Shown in pieces: positions 34,382-43,731 of a stretch of DNA of 64,000 nt (positions within the stretch are counted from its first letter, which is position 1; the number at the start of each line of letters is the position of its first letter). The position numbers were made by a program, and so were the translations under genes. Source of the stretch: Fen-1298 sp963833465. Its GTDB lineage: Bacteria; Bacteroidota; Ignavibacteria; UBA10030. The stretch spans positions 62,001-126,000 of the forward strand of contig CAWHXW010000002.1 in NCBI GenBank assembly GCA_963833465.1. The letters run 5' to 3'. The notes under the pieces were generated by a model. The model saw nothing but the letters and a program-made list of their open reading frames with translations. It made no database searches and had not been told where the DNA came from.

Positions 34382-35020
34382 TTGCCAAAATTAAAATCTA
34401 CACAATTACAAGAAGTTGTTCGGTCCTATAAAGAACGAAGGATCGCAATCAGAAAAAGACTAAGGGAATTTTCTAAAATTCGGCCGAAAGATTATTTCTA
34501 TGAACTTGCTTATTGCCTTCTCACTCCGCAATCGAGCGCTGAGCATGCGGAACAAGTTGTATTGCTACTTTATAATGCTAAATTTCATAAAAACAATTTA
34601 AATCCAGAACCATTCCTTCGTCGAAAGAAATGTTATATTCGTTTTCACAAAACAAAATCGCGTCACCTTCTTATAATGAAAGACCAATTTCCTATAATTG
34701 TTAAAATAATTTCTGAACCGGCTTCGTCTTTCGAGCTGCGCGAATGGCTTGTAAAAAATGTTCTTGGATTCGGATATAAAGAAGCATCACATTTTTTGCG
34801 CAATATCGGAAAAAATGAAAGCCTTGCTATACTCGATCGACACATCCTGCGAAACTTGAAACGACTTGGTGCGATTAACTCAATTCCAAAATCTATTGGC
34901 AGAATAAAATATTTGGATATTGAGCGGCGTTTCTCAAAGTTTGCAATCGACATAGGAATCTCAATAAATGAACTTGATCTTCTTTTCTGGAGTATGGAAA
35001 CCGGTAAAATTATGAAATGA
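34382..35020 (+). CDS. 8-oxoguanine DNA glycosylase/AP lyase, Ogg2 type
   Basis: Bifunctional base-excision enzyme of the small Ogg2 family, known from Thermotoga and archaea. The 212 residues match the family length. The helix-hairpin-helix is at LVKNVLGFGYKEASHFLRNI, whose lysine is the Schiff-base nucleophile, and the catalytic aspartate is in LAILDRHILRNL. The C-terminal lysine-containing tail is present. The start codon is TTG (PKLKSTQLQEVV follows); no ATG is available before the conserved region. It begins 24 nt after mutT, so the two form a matched oxidised-guanine defence pair. Confidence 0.85.
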   Translation: MPKLKSTQLQEVVRSYKERRIAIRKRLREFSKIRPKDYFYELAYCLLTPQSSAEHAEQVVLLLYNAKFHKNNLNPEPFLRRKKCYIRFHKTKSRHLLIMKDQFPIIVKIISEPASSFELREWLVKNVLGFGYKEASHFLRNIGKNESLAILDRHILRNLKRLGAINSIPKSIGRIKYLDIERRFSKFAIDIGISINELDLLFWSMETGKIMK

Positions 35021-35142
35021 TAAACTCAATTCTGCAGAGTTAAAAGCCCGATTGACTTTCAATTTGAAAGTAATAATATTAATTTAGGAATAAAAATATT
35101 TCAATCCATAATCAAACCAATATTAAAATATTAATTGTTCCT

Positions 35143-35640
35143 ATGGCACAACAAAACTCATTTGATATTGTATCAGAAGTAAATCTCCAGGAAGTTGATA
35201 ACGCAGTAAATCAAGCGCAAAAAGAAATTATCCAGCGTTACGACTTTAAGGGAATCCATACATCCATCGAACTCGACCAAAAGGAAAAGAAAATTATCCT
35301 GACAACAGGTGATGAATTTCATATGAAAAGTGTTGTTGATATTTTGCAATCAAAATTGATCAAACGCAGTGTTCCGATAAAAGCTCTTCGTTATGGAACT
35401 ATAGAACAAGCATCAGGTAAAACCGTAAGACAGACAATTACCCTGCAGATCGGAATAGCAAAAGAAGATGCAAAAATTATTACAATACTTGTGAAAGATT
35501 CGAAATTGAAAGTGCAAACTCAAATTATGGAAGATCAAGTTCGGGTGAGCGGTAAAAACAAAGATGACCTGCAGGCCGTAATGGCGCTAATTCGAGACCA
35601 TGAGTTTTCATTTGCATTGCAATTTGTGAACTATAGATGA
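35143..35640 (+). CDS. yajQ: YajQ family nucleotide-binding protein
   Basis: A 165-residue protein of the YajQ/DUF520 family; some members bind cyclic di-GMP and others tRNA or nucleotides. The hallmark N-terminus SFDIVSEVNLQEVDNAVNQA and RYDFKGIHTSIELDQ are present, followed by two ferredoxin-like halves with the linker SGKTVRQTITLQIGI and the conserved end QVRVSGKNKDDLQAVMALIR. The amidase gene overlaps its stop by ATGA, suggesting coupled translation. The ligand here is unknown. Confidence 0.93.
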   Translation: MAQQNSFDIVSEVNLQEVDNAVNQAQKEIIQRYDFKGIHTSIELDQKEKKIILTTGDEFHMKSVVDILQSKLIKRSVPIKALRYGTIEQASGKTVRQTITLQIGIAKEDAKIITILVKDSKLKVQTQIMEDQVRVSGKNKDDLQAVMALIRDHEFSFALQFVNYR

Positions 35641-37220
35641 TACCAGCCTGTTTTTTAAAAGTTATCCTGATTCTTTTAATGTTCTCATTATGTCATTCCC
35701 AAATAATAGAACAAAGAAAATCTATTTACTTTCAACTCGAATCAGGAGATACGACTTCTATCGGATGTGTAAAAAGCAACGGTGTTTTATTTTTTTCTCT
35801 CAACGATTTTCTAAAATCGTTACAGCTCCCGGCATCTATTAACGACAGCACTGGAAAAATTGAATGCCTAATTGCCATGCAGCTTGTGCGTTTTACAGAT
35901 CGCAATTCATTTGCCGTTATCACAGAACGTACGACAAATGCCGCAACAATTTATCAAATGTTTAACAGTGTGATTCGCAAGAATGGCAATTTTTATGTAT
36001 CGGCAAACGCATTTATTCCCTTGTACGAACGACTTACCGAACATCATTTATCAATCGATTCATCGCAGAACATATTACTGTTAAAAAGTATTCAAACATC
36101 TATGTATACAATTACAGGAATACAAATCGAGAAAAAAATTAACGGTTCTCTTATTACAGTCGTTGCTAATAATAAATTAGGAGACATCGAAAGCTGGTTA
36201 AAACCGGATGGCTGGCTTTTTGTTACGATCACCGGTGCTAATGCCGATACTGCCGCTATCAACGCCACTCATCCATTTGGTGCAGTGCGAAAAGTTCTCG
36301 CATTTCAATCGCCTGCATCGCTTCAATTAACATTCCAAGTAAATCCAGATGTAGTGCAGGCAGAAACCGTGAATGATCCCGCATCCAATAACCTTCTTAT
36401 TTCATTGCGGACTTTATCAATTTCAGAAAAAGAAGAGTTGAAAAAAAAGATTCAGGAGGATAAGAAACTGCAATTGGATAATGGACGTGATAGATGGAAA
36501 TTAGATGTAATCGTAATTGATGCCGGGCATGGCGGAAAAGATCCGGGTTGCATTGGAGTTCGCGGAACACGCGAGAAAAATATTACGCTTGGCGTTGCAC
36601 TTAAACTCGGCCATCTTATTGAAACGAATCTTAAAAGTGTAAAAGTTGTCTATACTCGATCGAACGATAAATCTGTTGAATTGTACCGGCGGCCGCAAAT
36701 TGCCAATGAAGCAGGCGGAAAATTATTTATCAGCATTCATTGTAATTCTATGCCGCATAGACCCTCAAGTACAAACGGATTCGAGATTTATTTACTTCGT
36801 CCCGGCCGCACGGAAGAAGCTATTGCAATTGCGTCTCGTGAAAACGCTGTCATTCAACTTGAAGAAGGGTACAAAGAACATTATCAGGATTTAACTGAAG
36901 AAAAATTCATTATTGTAACTATGGCGCAAAGTGCTTACATGAAACAGAGCGAACAATTTGCCGAGTGTGTTGCAAGTTCAATGGCAAAACGTTTGCACAT
37001 TAGAAACGGCGGAGTTAAACAGGCAGGATTTCAGGTTCTTGTCGGTGCTTCGATGCCGAACGTACTTGTTGAATTAGGATATCTTTCTAACCGAAATGAA
37101 GAACAATTTTTATGCAGTGAAAACGGGCAAAACAGAATTGCTGATGCTATTTTCAAGGGAATAAAAGATTATAAAATGAGCTACGAAAAATCCCTTCAAG
37201 AAGGAATTGATGCAAAGTAA
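35637..37220 (+). CDS. Secreted N-acetylmuramoyl-L-alanine amidase (Amidase_3)
   Basis: Peptidoglycan amidase cleaving the bond between N-acetylmuramic acid and L-alanine. The 527 residues start with a signal peptide (MIPACFLKVILILLMFSLCHS). An AMIN-like beta domain region follows (about 25-265), then the zinc-dependent catalytic domain (about 290-515). Zinc ligands and catalytic residues are in VIDAGHGGKDPG, the TREKN segment, FISIHCNSMP and VELGYLSNRNE. The C-terminal order matches AmiC-like enzymes used in cell separation. It overlaps yajQ by four bases. Confidence 0.93.
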   Translation: MIPACFLKVILILLMFSLCHSQIIEQRKSIYFQLESGDTTSIGCVKSNGVLFFSLNDFLKSLQLPASINDSTGKIECLIAMQLVRFTDRNSFAVITERTTNAATIYQMFNSVIRKNGNFYVSANAFIPLYERLTEHHLSIDSSQNILLLKSIQTSMYTITGIQIEKKINGSLITVVANNKLGDIESWLKPDGWLFVTITGANADTAAINATHPFGAVRKVLAFQSPASLQLTFQVNPDVVQAETVNDPASNNLLISLRTLSISEKEELKKKIQEDKKLQLDNGRDRWKLDVIVIDAGHGGKDPGCIGVRGTREKNITLGVALKLGHLIETNLKSVKVVYTRSNDKSVELYRRPQIANEAGGKLFISIHCNSMPHRPSSTNGFEIYLLRPGRTEEAIAIASRENAVIQLEEGYKEHYQDLTEEKFIIVTMAQSAYMKQSEQFAECVASSMAKRLHIRNGGVKQAGFQVLVGASMPNVLVELGYLSNRNEEQFLCSENGQNRIADAIFKGIKDYKMSYEKSLQEGIDAK

Positions 37221-37412
37221 AATCCTAATAACTAATAAATTATACAATTAAATGAATGAATTTAATCTACGGATTTTTAATCTATCTTGGACTAAGTGCA
37301 CAGCTTAATTTTTTCAGATATAGACTTAATAATAATCTTTTAACCATAGTAAATAATCTTAATGTTTACACAACTATTAACTCTTACTCTAAATAATTAA
37401 TAGGAGATACAA

Positions 37413-37790
37413 ATGAAAGCAAAATATGTAATACTAATTGCACTCGCACTTGGATTGATTTGTGGAAACGCAATCGCACAAGATCAACCGGCGGCGCCTC
37501 CGCCTCCTCAATCAACGCAACAGCCATCAACACAAAAGACGCCTCGTATCACTAAAAGACAGATCAATCAACAAGCGCGCATTAAGCAAGATGTAAAAAG
37601 TGGTGAGCTTACAAAAGGCGAAACCCGTCGATTGGAAAAAGAGCAGGCAAAAATTCAAAAAGATAAACAAGCAGCAAAAGCAGATGGCAAAGTTACTCCT
37701 CAAGAGCGTCAAAAAATTCAAAGAGAACAGAATAAAGCAAGTCGGGACATTTATCGATTAAAGCATAATAATAAAGAGGATAAAAAATAA
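37413..37790 (+). CDS. Small secreted Lys/Gln-rich protein
   Basis: A 125-residue precursor with a signal peptide (MKAKYVILIALALGLICGNAIAQ), a proline/glutamine-rich linker (PAAPPPPQSTQQPSTQK) and a charged helical region with GELTKGETRRLEKEQAKI and the ending NKASRDIYRLKHNN. I know this pattern from uncharacterised periplasmic proteins in many Gram-negative bacteria; no function is established. AATAGGAGATACAA before the ATG is a strong ribosome-binding site. It stands alone, about 190 nt after the amidase gene, and ends before a bidirectional terminator. Confidence 0.8.
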   Translation: MKAKYVILIALALGLICGNAIAQDQPAAPPPPQSTQQPSTQKTPRITKRQINQQARIKQDVKSGELTKGETRRLEKEQAKIQKDKQAAKADGKVTPQERQKIQREQNKASRDIYRLKHNNKEDKK

Positions 37791-37807
37791 TTTCGAGTAT
37801 AATAAAA

Positions 37808-37841
37808 AAATAGTGTCAGGATAAATGTCCTGACACTATTT
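37808..37841. terminator. Bidirectional intrinsic terminator
   Basis: Perfect 14-bp stem AAATAGTGTCAGGA/TCCTGACACTATTT with a 6-nt loop, flanked by A-rich sequence on the left and T on the right. It separates the plus-strand gene ending at 37790 from the minus-strand mntH-type gene ending at 37886. Confidence 0.85.
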
Positions 37842-37885
37842 GCACAATCTTTTAATTTGTGATTATAAGTTTAAAATTATCACAC

Positions 37886-39751
37886 TTATTGCACAACCAG
37901 AACCGGTATTTTAAGTTCATGCCGGACTTTCGAGATAGAAGTTCCAAAGATAAAATCCTTGATACCTCGATGTCCATGCGCACCCATTACTAACAAATCG
38001 ATTTTTTCTTCATTTGCAATGCGTATTATTTCTTTTGGGATACGGCCGTAACCGAGCACTGCTTTAACTTCCAATCCTGCGACCCGAAGTTGTTTTGCAT
38101 GATTTTCCAAATGTTCTTTGTCATCTCGTGCTTCATCGTCCATAGCATCCATGCCAAATAATTGCCCTCCAACTCCTTCGACCACATGCATTAATACAAG
38201 ATGTGCGCTATTTTGATCCGCTAATGTCCTGGCAAGTGAAAGCACCTTAGAATCCATTATGCTTAAATCAAGCGAAACTCCGATATTTTTGAAAGGATTT
38301 TGAATAATTTCAAGTTGTTCAATTTCTGAAGGCATAACGGCTTCTCTCCTGCGCCAAATTTTCGGCAAAGAAATATAGATGAGGAATAAAAATATTCCAA
38401 CAATTACTGGCACAACAGTTATCCAAAGAATAATTGCATGGTTCCCTGCGCTGGAAATCCAATCAGCAATTGTTCCGATCACTAACTGCACACTAAGCAC
38501 GACAATTATAACCACTACAGCCCAGGCAAGAATGCTGACCCAAAGCTTGTTGGCAAATACTCCCATCTTTTCTTTATCATCTGTAAAATGAATAAGCGGT
38601 ATAATAGCAAAAGGAAGTTGTAGACTCAAAACAACTTGACTTAATATTAACAAATCGTAAGAACCTTCATCTCCCCTCAGAGTAATTACAACTAGAGCCG
38701 GCACAATGGCAATTACTCTCGTCATCATTCGGCGAAGCATCGGCCTCATTTTAAAATGCAGGAATCCTTCCATCACAATTTGGCCTGCATATGTTCCCGT
38801 AAGAGTAGAGCTTTGACCGGATGCAAGCAAAGCAGTTGCAAATAATAAGCTTGCCAGTGCAGTTCCAAGCAACGGTGCTAACAACGAATGCGCTTGCTGA
38901 ATTTCTGTAACAATTAATCCATGTTTAAAAAAAACAGCAGACGCCACAATAAGAATTGCTGCATTTACAAAAAATGCTGCATTCAAGGCGAGCGAGGTAT
39001 CAATCAAATTAAATTTGCATGCCTGCCGTTTTCCAGATTCTGTCTGCTCGACCGATCGTGTTTGAACGAGGGCTGAATGAAGATATAAGTTATGCGGCAT
39101 TACAGTTGCGCCAAGAATTCCAATTGCAATATAAAGATTTCCTGAGGTCAGCCGTGGTATAAATCCAGTTGTGATTTCAGTGAAAATAGGTTTGCAAAGA
39201 AATACTTCAATCCCAAAACAGATGCCCATCACCGATACAAGCAGCACTATAAAAGATTCCATTTTTCGGATGCCAAAATTTTGAATTAACAAAAACAACA
39301 AAGTATCGAATCCGGTAATAATCACTCCAACGATTAAGGGCAGCTTAAAAAGAAGATTCAATCCGATCGCCGTTCCGAGTACTTCAGCAAGATCGCAGGC
39401 AGCAATTGCAATTTCACAAAGTACCCACAAACAAAATGCAACCGGTTTTGGATATTCATCTCTGCATGCTTGTGCAAGATCTTTTCCTGTAACAATTCCC
39501 AAACGTGCTGCAAGTGTTTGCAGCAGGATAGCCATTAAGTTTGACATTAAAATTACCCAAAGCAATTCGTATCCAAAACGAGAACCGCCTTCGATATCTG
39601 TCGCCCAATTTCCAGGGTCCATATACCCTGCACTTACAAGATATGCTGGTCCAGAAAAAGCAAGAAAGCGCTTGATTATTCCGTAGTGCTTAGAAATGCC
39701 CACCGAACCATGCACTTCAGAAAGTGAAACAGATGTTTGTTTATTCTCCAT
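37886..39751 (-). CDS. mntH: Nramp-family Mn2+/H+ transporter fused to a UspA domain
   Basis: Proton-coupled divalent metal importer. The first 460 residues carry about eleven membrane helices with the metal-binding motifs DPGNWATD in helix 1 and MPHNLYLHS in helix 6. The C-terminal part (about 480-621) is a universal stress protein domain with the ATP-binding pattern GAHGHRGIKDFIFGTSIS. The fusion is one frame with no sign of a join artefact. Fusions of this kind occur in Bacteroidota and could let nucleotide state tune metal uptake; that role is inference. ATG start; the gene stands alone. Confidence 0.92.
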   Translation of the reverse strand: MENKQTSVSLSEVHGSVGISKHYGIIKRFLAFSGPAYLVSAGYMDPGNWATDIEGGSRFGYELLWVILMSNLMAILLQTLAARLGIVTGKDLAQACRDEYPKPVAFCLWVLCEIAIAACDLAEVLGTAIGLNLLFKLPLIVGVIITGFDTLLFLLIQNFGIRKMESFIVLLVSVMGICFGIEVFLCKPIFTEITTGFIPRLTSGNLYIAIGILGATVMPHNLYLHSALVQTRSVEQTESGKRQACKFNLIDTSLALNAAFFVNAAILIVASAVFFKHGLIVTEIQQAHSLLAPLLGTALASLLFATALLASGQSSTLTGTYAGQIVMEGFLHFKMRPMLRRMMTRVIAIVPALVVITLRGDEGSYDLLILSQVVLSLQLPFAIIPLIHFTDDKEKMGVFANKLWVSILAWAVVVIIVVLSVQLVIGTIADWISSAGNHAIILWITVVPVIVGIFLFLIYISLPKIWRRREAVMPSEIEQLEIIQNPFKNIGVSLDLSIMDSKVLSLARTLADQNSAHLVLMHVVEGVGGQLFGMDAMDDEARDDKEHLENHAKQLRVAGLEVKAVLGYGRIPKEIIRIANEEKIDLLVMGAHGHRGIKDFIFGTSISKVRHELKIPVLVVQ

Positions 39752-39795
39752 TTTTTAATTTTTCATACTTATATATGATTGCCGGCAACTAAGAA

Positions 39796-40515
39796 CTAAT
39801 TATTTTCCCTCTTCTCAAATAAATCATCCGAAAGTCCAATATTAATTTTATAATCAGAATAAACAATCGTAACTGTTCCGTTTCGCTGTGCAGAACGCTG
39901 CAAACCCTCTAATTTATTATCTATTGAAGAAGGTGAAGATGAATAATTATCCTGTGCTTTATCTGCTTCTGATGTAAACGATACTACTAATTTTGATGGA
40001 AGCCAATATTTCTGCTGTTGGCATTCATATATAAAAATCATCGATAGTGTGCGTCCTTCATACGGAACAGTTTCAATCTTAATAATTGTCCAATTTATCG
40101 GATCTACCCAAATTGAAAGCGTACGCAAACGCGTTTTTGAATCCTTTGCAGCAAGAATAAGTTTGAATAACTGCTTCCCATCGATAGTATCGTACATTGC
40201 TGAGGTTGTGAGATAATGTTCTTTCAATGCCGCAGGATTTATCGCAACACCTTCGCGAGGCATAAGAAGAAAACTCTGTGACGAGAAATGAATTTTATCC
40301 GGCTTTTTAAAAAACAATTCCGCATGCATTTTCGGAATTTGTACTTTATCCATATTAATTTCTGCATCAATAGTTGCGGAGAAATCCTTTACTCCATCGA
40401 ATTCCTTTACAACATTTGCCAAAATTTCATCTGCATTCTGATTCTTTGCTGACTTTTGAGCAAATGTACTGCTCAGTATGAGTCCAACTATTAATATTGC
40501 TTTCAAGATTTTCAT
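39796..40515 (-). CDS. LolA-like outer-membrane lipoprotein-sorting protein
   Basis: Periplasmic protein with the LolA/LolB fold. From the ATG at 40515 (MKILKAILIVGLILSSTFAQ) it has a signal peptide of about 20 residues and a mature part of about 220 residues: NADEILANVVKEFDGVKDFSATID opens the family pattern, then alternating strands with FFKKPDKIHFSS and LWVDPxNWTI-type segments. It is likely a LolA paralogue of the COG2834 type. Whether it is the partner of the LolCDE genes at 9-12 kb or a relative for another lipid or lipoprotein cargo is open; it is not next to them. Confidence 0.8.
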   Translation of the reverse strand: MKILKAILIVGLILSSTFAQKSAKNQNADEILANVVKEFDGVKDFSATIDAEINMDKVQIPKMHAELFFKKPDKIHFSSQSFLLMPREGVAINPAALKEHYLTTSAMYDTIDGKQLFKLILAAKDSKTRLRTLSIWVDPINWTIIKIETVPYEGRTLSMIFIYECQQQKYWLPSKLVVSFTSEADKAQDNYSSSPSSIDNKLEGLQRSAQRNGTVTIVYSDYKINIGLSDDLFEKRENN

Positions 40516-40533
40516 AATCACTACTTCCATTTT

Positions 40534-40564
40534 AAGTAGGATAAAATCCTATCCTCTCCTACTT
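40534..40564 (-). terminator. Possible hairpin after the POT transporter gene
   Basis: Inverted repeat AAGTAGGA/TCCTACTT (arms 40534-40541 and 40557-40564) with a 15-nt loop that can itself form TAGGAT/ATCCTA. There is only a weak T-run on the minus strand, so termination is uncertain. Confidence 0.35.
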
Positions 40565-40578
40565 TTCTATAATATAGA

Positions 40579-41850
40579 CTAAGTTACTCTTGCCTCTTGC
40601 ACTTTTACAATTTTATTATAAATCATCATCAAACTTGTTCCAATTATACCAATGCCTATCAACCCAAACCAAACTAATTCCGGATTGCCCTTTGCCTTCG
40701 AAGTTTGATATAGCCATCCGCCAATCGGATCTCCGACAAATCTCGCGATTGCAATCGGCAGAAATGCAAATCCTTGAAATAACCCTTGCTGACCGGGAGG
40801 AGCAATTTCCGAAATATATTCATAATAACGCGGCGCTTGTATCATTTCACCAATTGCAAAAGCAATAATTCCTGCCGCAATAGTCGGTATACTCGGATAA
40901 ATTCCAATAATCAACCAGATGAGACTGGAGATCGCGAAACCAAGAACAATGGCACTTCGTGTCGGAATATTTTTTGTGAAACGATTAATCGGAATTTGAA
41001 ATAAAATGATTGCACCTGCCGCCGCCCACGATTGCAGAATTTCATAAGGCGCATTGGCATTGATATAATCCGTCACATAATACGGAACAATTATGAATTC
41101 CTGCCAGAAAATAATCCAATAAAGTGAATAGATGAGAAGAAAAATCATGAACTTTACGTTTGCTAATACAACAAACAGGTTCGCAATTTTTTTTCCGATT
41201 GATTCTACCACTATGGCGCTTGTGCTCTTTACCTCTTTGTAAAGCAATAGATTTACAATGAGCATTGCAAGACAACTTATAGATGAAACCACATAGACAA
41301 ACTCATTCCCAAAACTATCACGCACAAAATAGGCAATGGTAGGCCCTAACAATGCCCCAACATTGACTAACCAATAATAGACTGCGAATCCAAGCGATTT
41401 CGTTTCTTCTTTTGAAGTAACCGCGACAGTTCCCAGTACAGACGGTTTAATAAAAGAACCGCCAAACGCTGTAAAAACCAGAAACACCATCAACAGCCAA
41501 TAATGATTAAAGCTGCTATACACTCCATCAAAAGCAGCCATTCCAATTGAACCGATTAAAAAATATCCAAGTGCAAGAATAGAAAATGCGATATTGAATG
41601 CTCGTCGGAATCCCCATTTATCGGCAAGAGTACCGCCAAGAATTGGAAGTAAGTATATCAAACCACCGAAGATGCCGGAAAGCTGTCCAGCTTCTGTTTC
41701 GGTGAAGTGAAGTTTATTACGAAGATAAATCATGAAAACAATTTGTTGACCATAATATGCTAGTCGCTCGAATAATTCCATTCCGTTCGCCACCCAGAAC
41801 GTAGGATGGAATCCAGTCTTTATCTCTTGAAGTCTTGCTTTAATATTCAA
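40579..41850 (-). CDS. POT/MFS family transporter (peptide-transporter-like)
   Basis: Twelve-helix major facilitator of 423 residues. The N-terminal FWVANGMELFERLAYYGQQ matches the POT (proton-dependent oligopeptide) motif ELFERFAYYG, and GGTLADKWGFRRAF is the MFS loop 2-3 motif. FIKPSVLGTV corresponds to the conserved helix 4 region. The large extracellular domain of eukaryotic POTs is absent, as in bacteria. The specific substrate is unknown; peptides are the family guess. It lies 24 nt downstream of the ABC-2 permease gene, so it may share that transcript. Confidence 0.82.
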   Translation of the reverse strand: MNIKARLQEIKTGFHPTFWVANGMELFERLAYYGQQIVFMIYLRNKLHFTETEAGQLSGIFGGLIYLLPILGGTLADKWGFRRAFNIAFSILALGYFLIGSIGMAAFDGVYSSFNHYWLLMVFLVFTAFGGSFIKPSVLGTVAVTSKEETKSLGFAVYYWLVNVGALLGPTIAYFVRDSFGNEFVYVVSSISCLAMLIVNLLLYKEVKSTSAIVVESIGKKIANLFVVLANVKFMIFLLIYSLYWIIFWQEFIIVPYYVTDYINANAPYEILQSWAAAGAIILFQIPINRFTKNIPTRSAIVLGFAISSLIWLIIGIYPSIPTIAAGIIAFAIGEMIQAPRYYEYISEIAPPGQQGLFQGFAFLPIAIARFVGDPIGGWLYQTSKAKGNPELVWFGLIGIGIIGTSLMMIYNKIVKVQEARVT

Positions 41851-41874
41851 TTATTCACCTTAATAAATTTATAA

Positions 41875-42711
41875 TTACGAGAGAATATCCTTCCTTACAA
41901 ATACGCTCCATGCTCCCATCACAGCTGCAAGCGTCCAAGAACCCATATACAGCATTCCAATTTTAATTTCGTTCCATGGAATTGGATCTAAAAATATTTT
42001 TTGCCACATATCAAGATATCGGGTAAAAAGAAATCTCTTTGGAATTTCAAACATCTCTATCGGCATGACGGTAATAACAGTGAATACAATAAGCAATCCC
42101 ATCGTAGCAACAATCGGACCGATTGCGTTCTCGACAAATGAAGAAAAAAAGAATGAAAGAGATGCAATCGTAATCATTGTTACTGTGGCAAGAAGATATG
42201 CAACTATAGTACGCCACGCCACTTCTGACTCAGGAAGAATAACAAGCCTTTGACCGAGAAGAATAAGATCGCCTCTTCCAAGAAGAATTAAAGCCAGACC
42301 GATACTTAGTCCTGCCAAAAAGAAAACAAATACAATAGTGTAAATTAAGGTTGTAATATACTTGGCAATAAAAATACGAGTGCGTGAAATAGGTCTGATA
42401 AGAATAAGGCGATACGTGCCGGCAGTAGCTTCTCCTGCAAGTTGATCTCCAGCAACGAATGAGATCAGCAGAGGTATGTGAATCCAAAGACTGTTCATTA
42501 TTTGATTTGCAACAAACCAGCCATTAAAAAGATTTCCAAAAAAAAGGAAGTCGCGGGATAATCCGCGCAAAGCAATAGTCAGAAACCGTCCTCCTTCCAA
42601 TTTCATTGCCACTTCAACTAAAGGCACAATTACTAGAACAATTCCAAAACCGAGATACGTACGTTTTTTCAGAAATAATTTTACCAATTCATAATAAATT
42701 ATCCGCATCAT
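41875..42711 (-). CDS. ABC-2 type transporter permease
   Basis: A 278-residue permease with about six membrane helices (near 18-38, 75-90, 110-135, 160-190, 195-215 and 250-272). The cytoplasmic segment AGEATAGTYRLILIRPISRTRIFIAK is the typical coupling motif of ABC-2 exporters of the NatB/GldF-like kind. It overlaps the ATPase gene by ATGA. The exported substrate is unknown. Confidence 0.87.
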   Translation of the reverse strand: MMRIIYYELVKLFLKKRTYLGFGIVLVIVPLVEVAMKLEGGRFLTIALRGLSRDFLFFGNLFNGWFVANQIMNSLWIHIPLLISFVAGDQLAGEATAGTYRLILIRPISRTRIFIAKYITTLIYTIVFVFFLAGLSIGLALILLGRGDLILLGQRLVILPESEVAWRTIVAYLLATVTMITIASLSFFFSSFVENAIGPIVATMGLLIVFTVITVMPIEMFEIPKRFLFTRYLDMWQKIFLDPIPWNEIKIGMLYMGSWTLAAVMGAWSVFVRKDILS

Positions 42712-43634
42712 GCGTTAACCTTATCAGAATTTTCTGTCATAGAAAGAAATAATTCTTCCAGAGAGCGTTTCGGAATTAACGCTTCCACTTGAACTCCGAC
42801 ATCAACAAGTGCTTTATTTAACTTGGGAATATCAGCAAAATCCATCTTTACTTCAAATTTTCCTTCCTTTAATTCGAAATTTTTGATAAATTTTTGTTGT
42901 TTCTTAAAAATAAATTCAACTTTCTTTTTTGGTTCAGCTCTAACCACAACATATTTCTCGCCTTCATCTAATAGTTTGCTAACATCGCCTTGTATGACCA
43001 ATTCACCATTGTTAATTATCACCATCCGATTTGCAACTATTTCGATTTCATTGAGCAAATGTGAAGAAAGAATAATTGTTTTTTTCCGATCACGCGAAAG
43101 ATGAATGATTAGATCCCTTACCTCTTTCATTCCCTGTGGATCAAGTCCATTTGTCGGTTCATCAAGAATCACAAGTTCAGGATCGGAAATCAATGCCTGC
43201 GCAATGCCCAACCTCTGTTTCATTCCGTGCGAATATGTTTTTACACGGTCAGAAGCACGATTTGCCAAACCTACAAGATCCAGTACTTCTAAAATTCTTT
43301 TTCGTGTTGCACCGCCAGTAAGTGCGCCGATAATTTCGAGATTTTTGTATGCCGAAAGATACAAATAGAAGTCAGGCTTCTCAACAATTCCACCTACGCG
43401 CCGTAATGCATCTGACCGGTGAGACTTGAGTGAATATCCAAATATTTTGGTTTCACCTTTTGTCGGTTTAATGAGAGATAAAATCATTCTGATTGTAGTA
43501 ATTTTTCCTGCTCCGTTGGGTCCAAGAAAACCAAATACATCGCCGTGATGAACTTCAAGATTAAGATTCTTAACAGCCCAGCGTTTTCCGTATAGCTTTC
43601 CAAGCTGCTGTGTTTGTAAAATATTATCGTTCAT
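42708..43634 (-). CDS. ABC transporter ATPase with altered Walker A
   Basis: ATP-binding subunit (308 residues) of the ABC-2 exporter. The signature (SHGMKQRLGIAQAL), Walker B (LVILDEPTNGLDPQ) and switch histidine (LSSHLL) are intact. The Walker A reads GPNGAGKITT, with isoleucine at residue 45 (ATT, 43500-43502) where serine or threonine normally coordinates magnesium; one base change from ACT explains it. A C-terminal domain of about 90 residues follows, usual for the NatA/CcmA-like class. The partner permease starts in an ATGA overlap. ATP hydrolysis may be impaired, or the base may be an error (see the findings). Confidence 0.88.
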   Translation of the reverse strand: MNDNILQTQQLGKLYGKRWAVKNLNLEVHHGDVFGFLGPNGAGKITTIRMILSLIKPTKGETKIFGYSLKSHRSDALRRVGGIVEKPDFYLYLSAYKNLEIIGALTGGATRKRILEVLDLVGLANRASDRVKTYSHGMKQRLGIAQALISDPELVILDEPTNGLDPQGMKEVRDLIIHLSRDRKKTIILSSHLLNEIEIVANRMVIINNGELVIQGDVSKLLDEGEKYVVVRAEPKKKVEFIFKKQQKFIKNFELKEGKFEVKMDFADIPKLNKALVDVGVQVEALIPKRSLEELFLSMTENSDKVNA

Positions 43635-43731
43635 GTTTTAGCTAAATTGAGATATTAATTTTATAGCCAATATACCAACCACTTCATTCTCGTTCAACAT
43701 AAAATATTTTCTTTATTTTATAAGAATTTAT

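Noticed and set aside
35066..35090. Inverted repeat ACTTTCAA/TTGAAAGT upstream of yajQ
   Set aside because: Loop too short, no T-run and no known operator; likely chance in AT-rich DNA.
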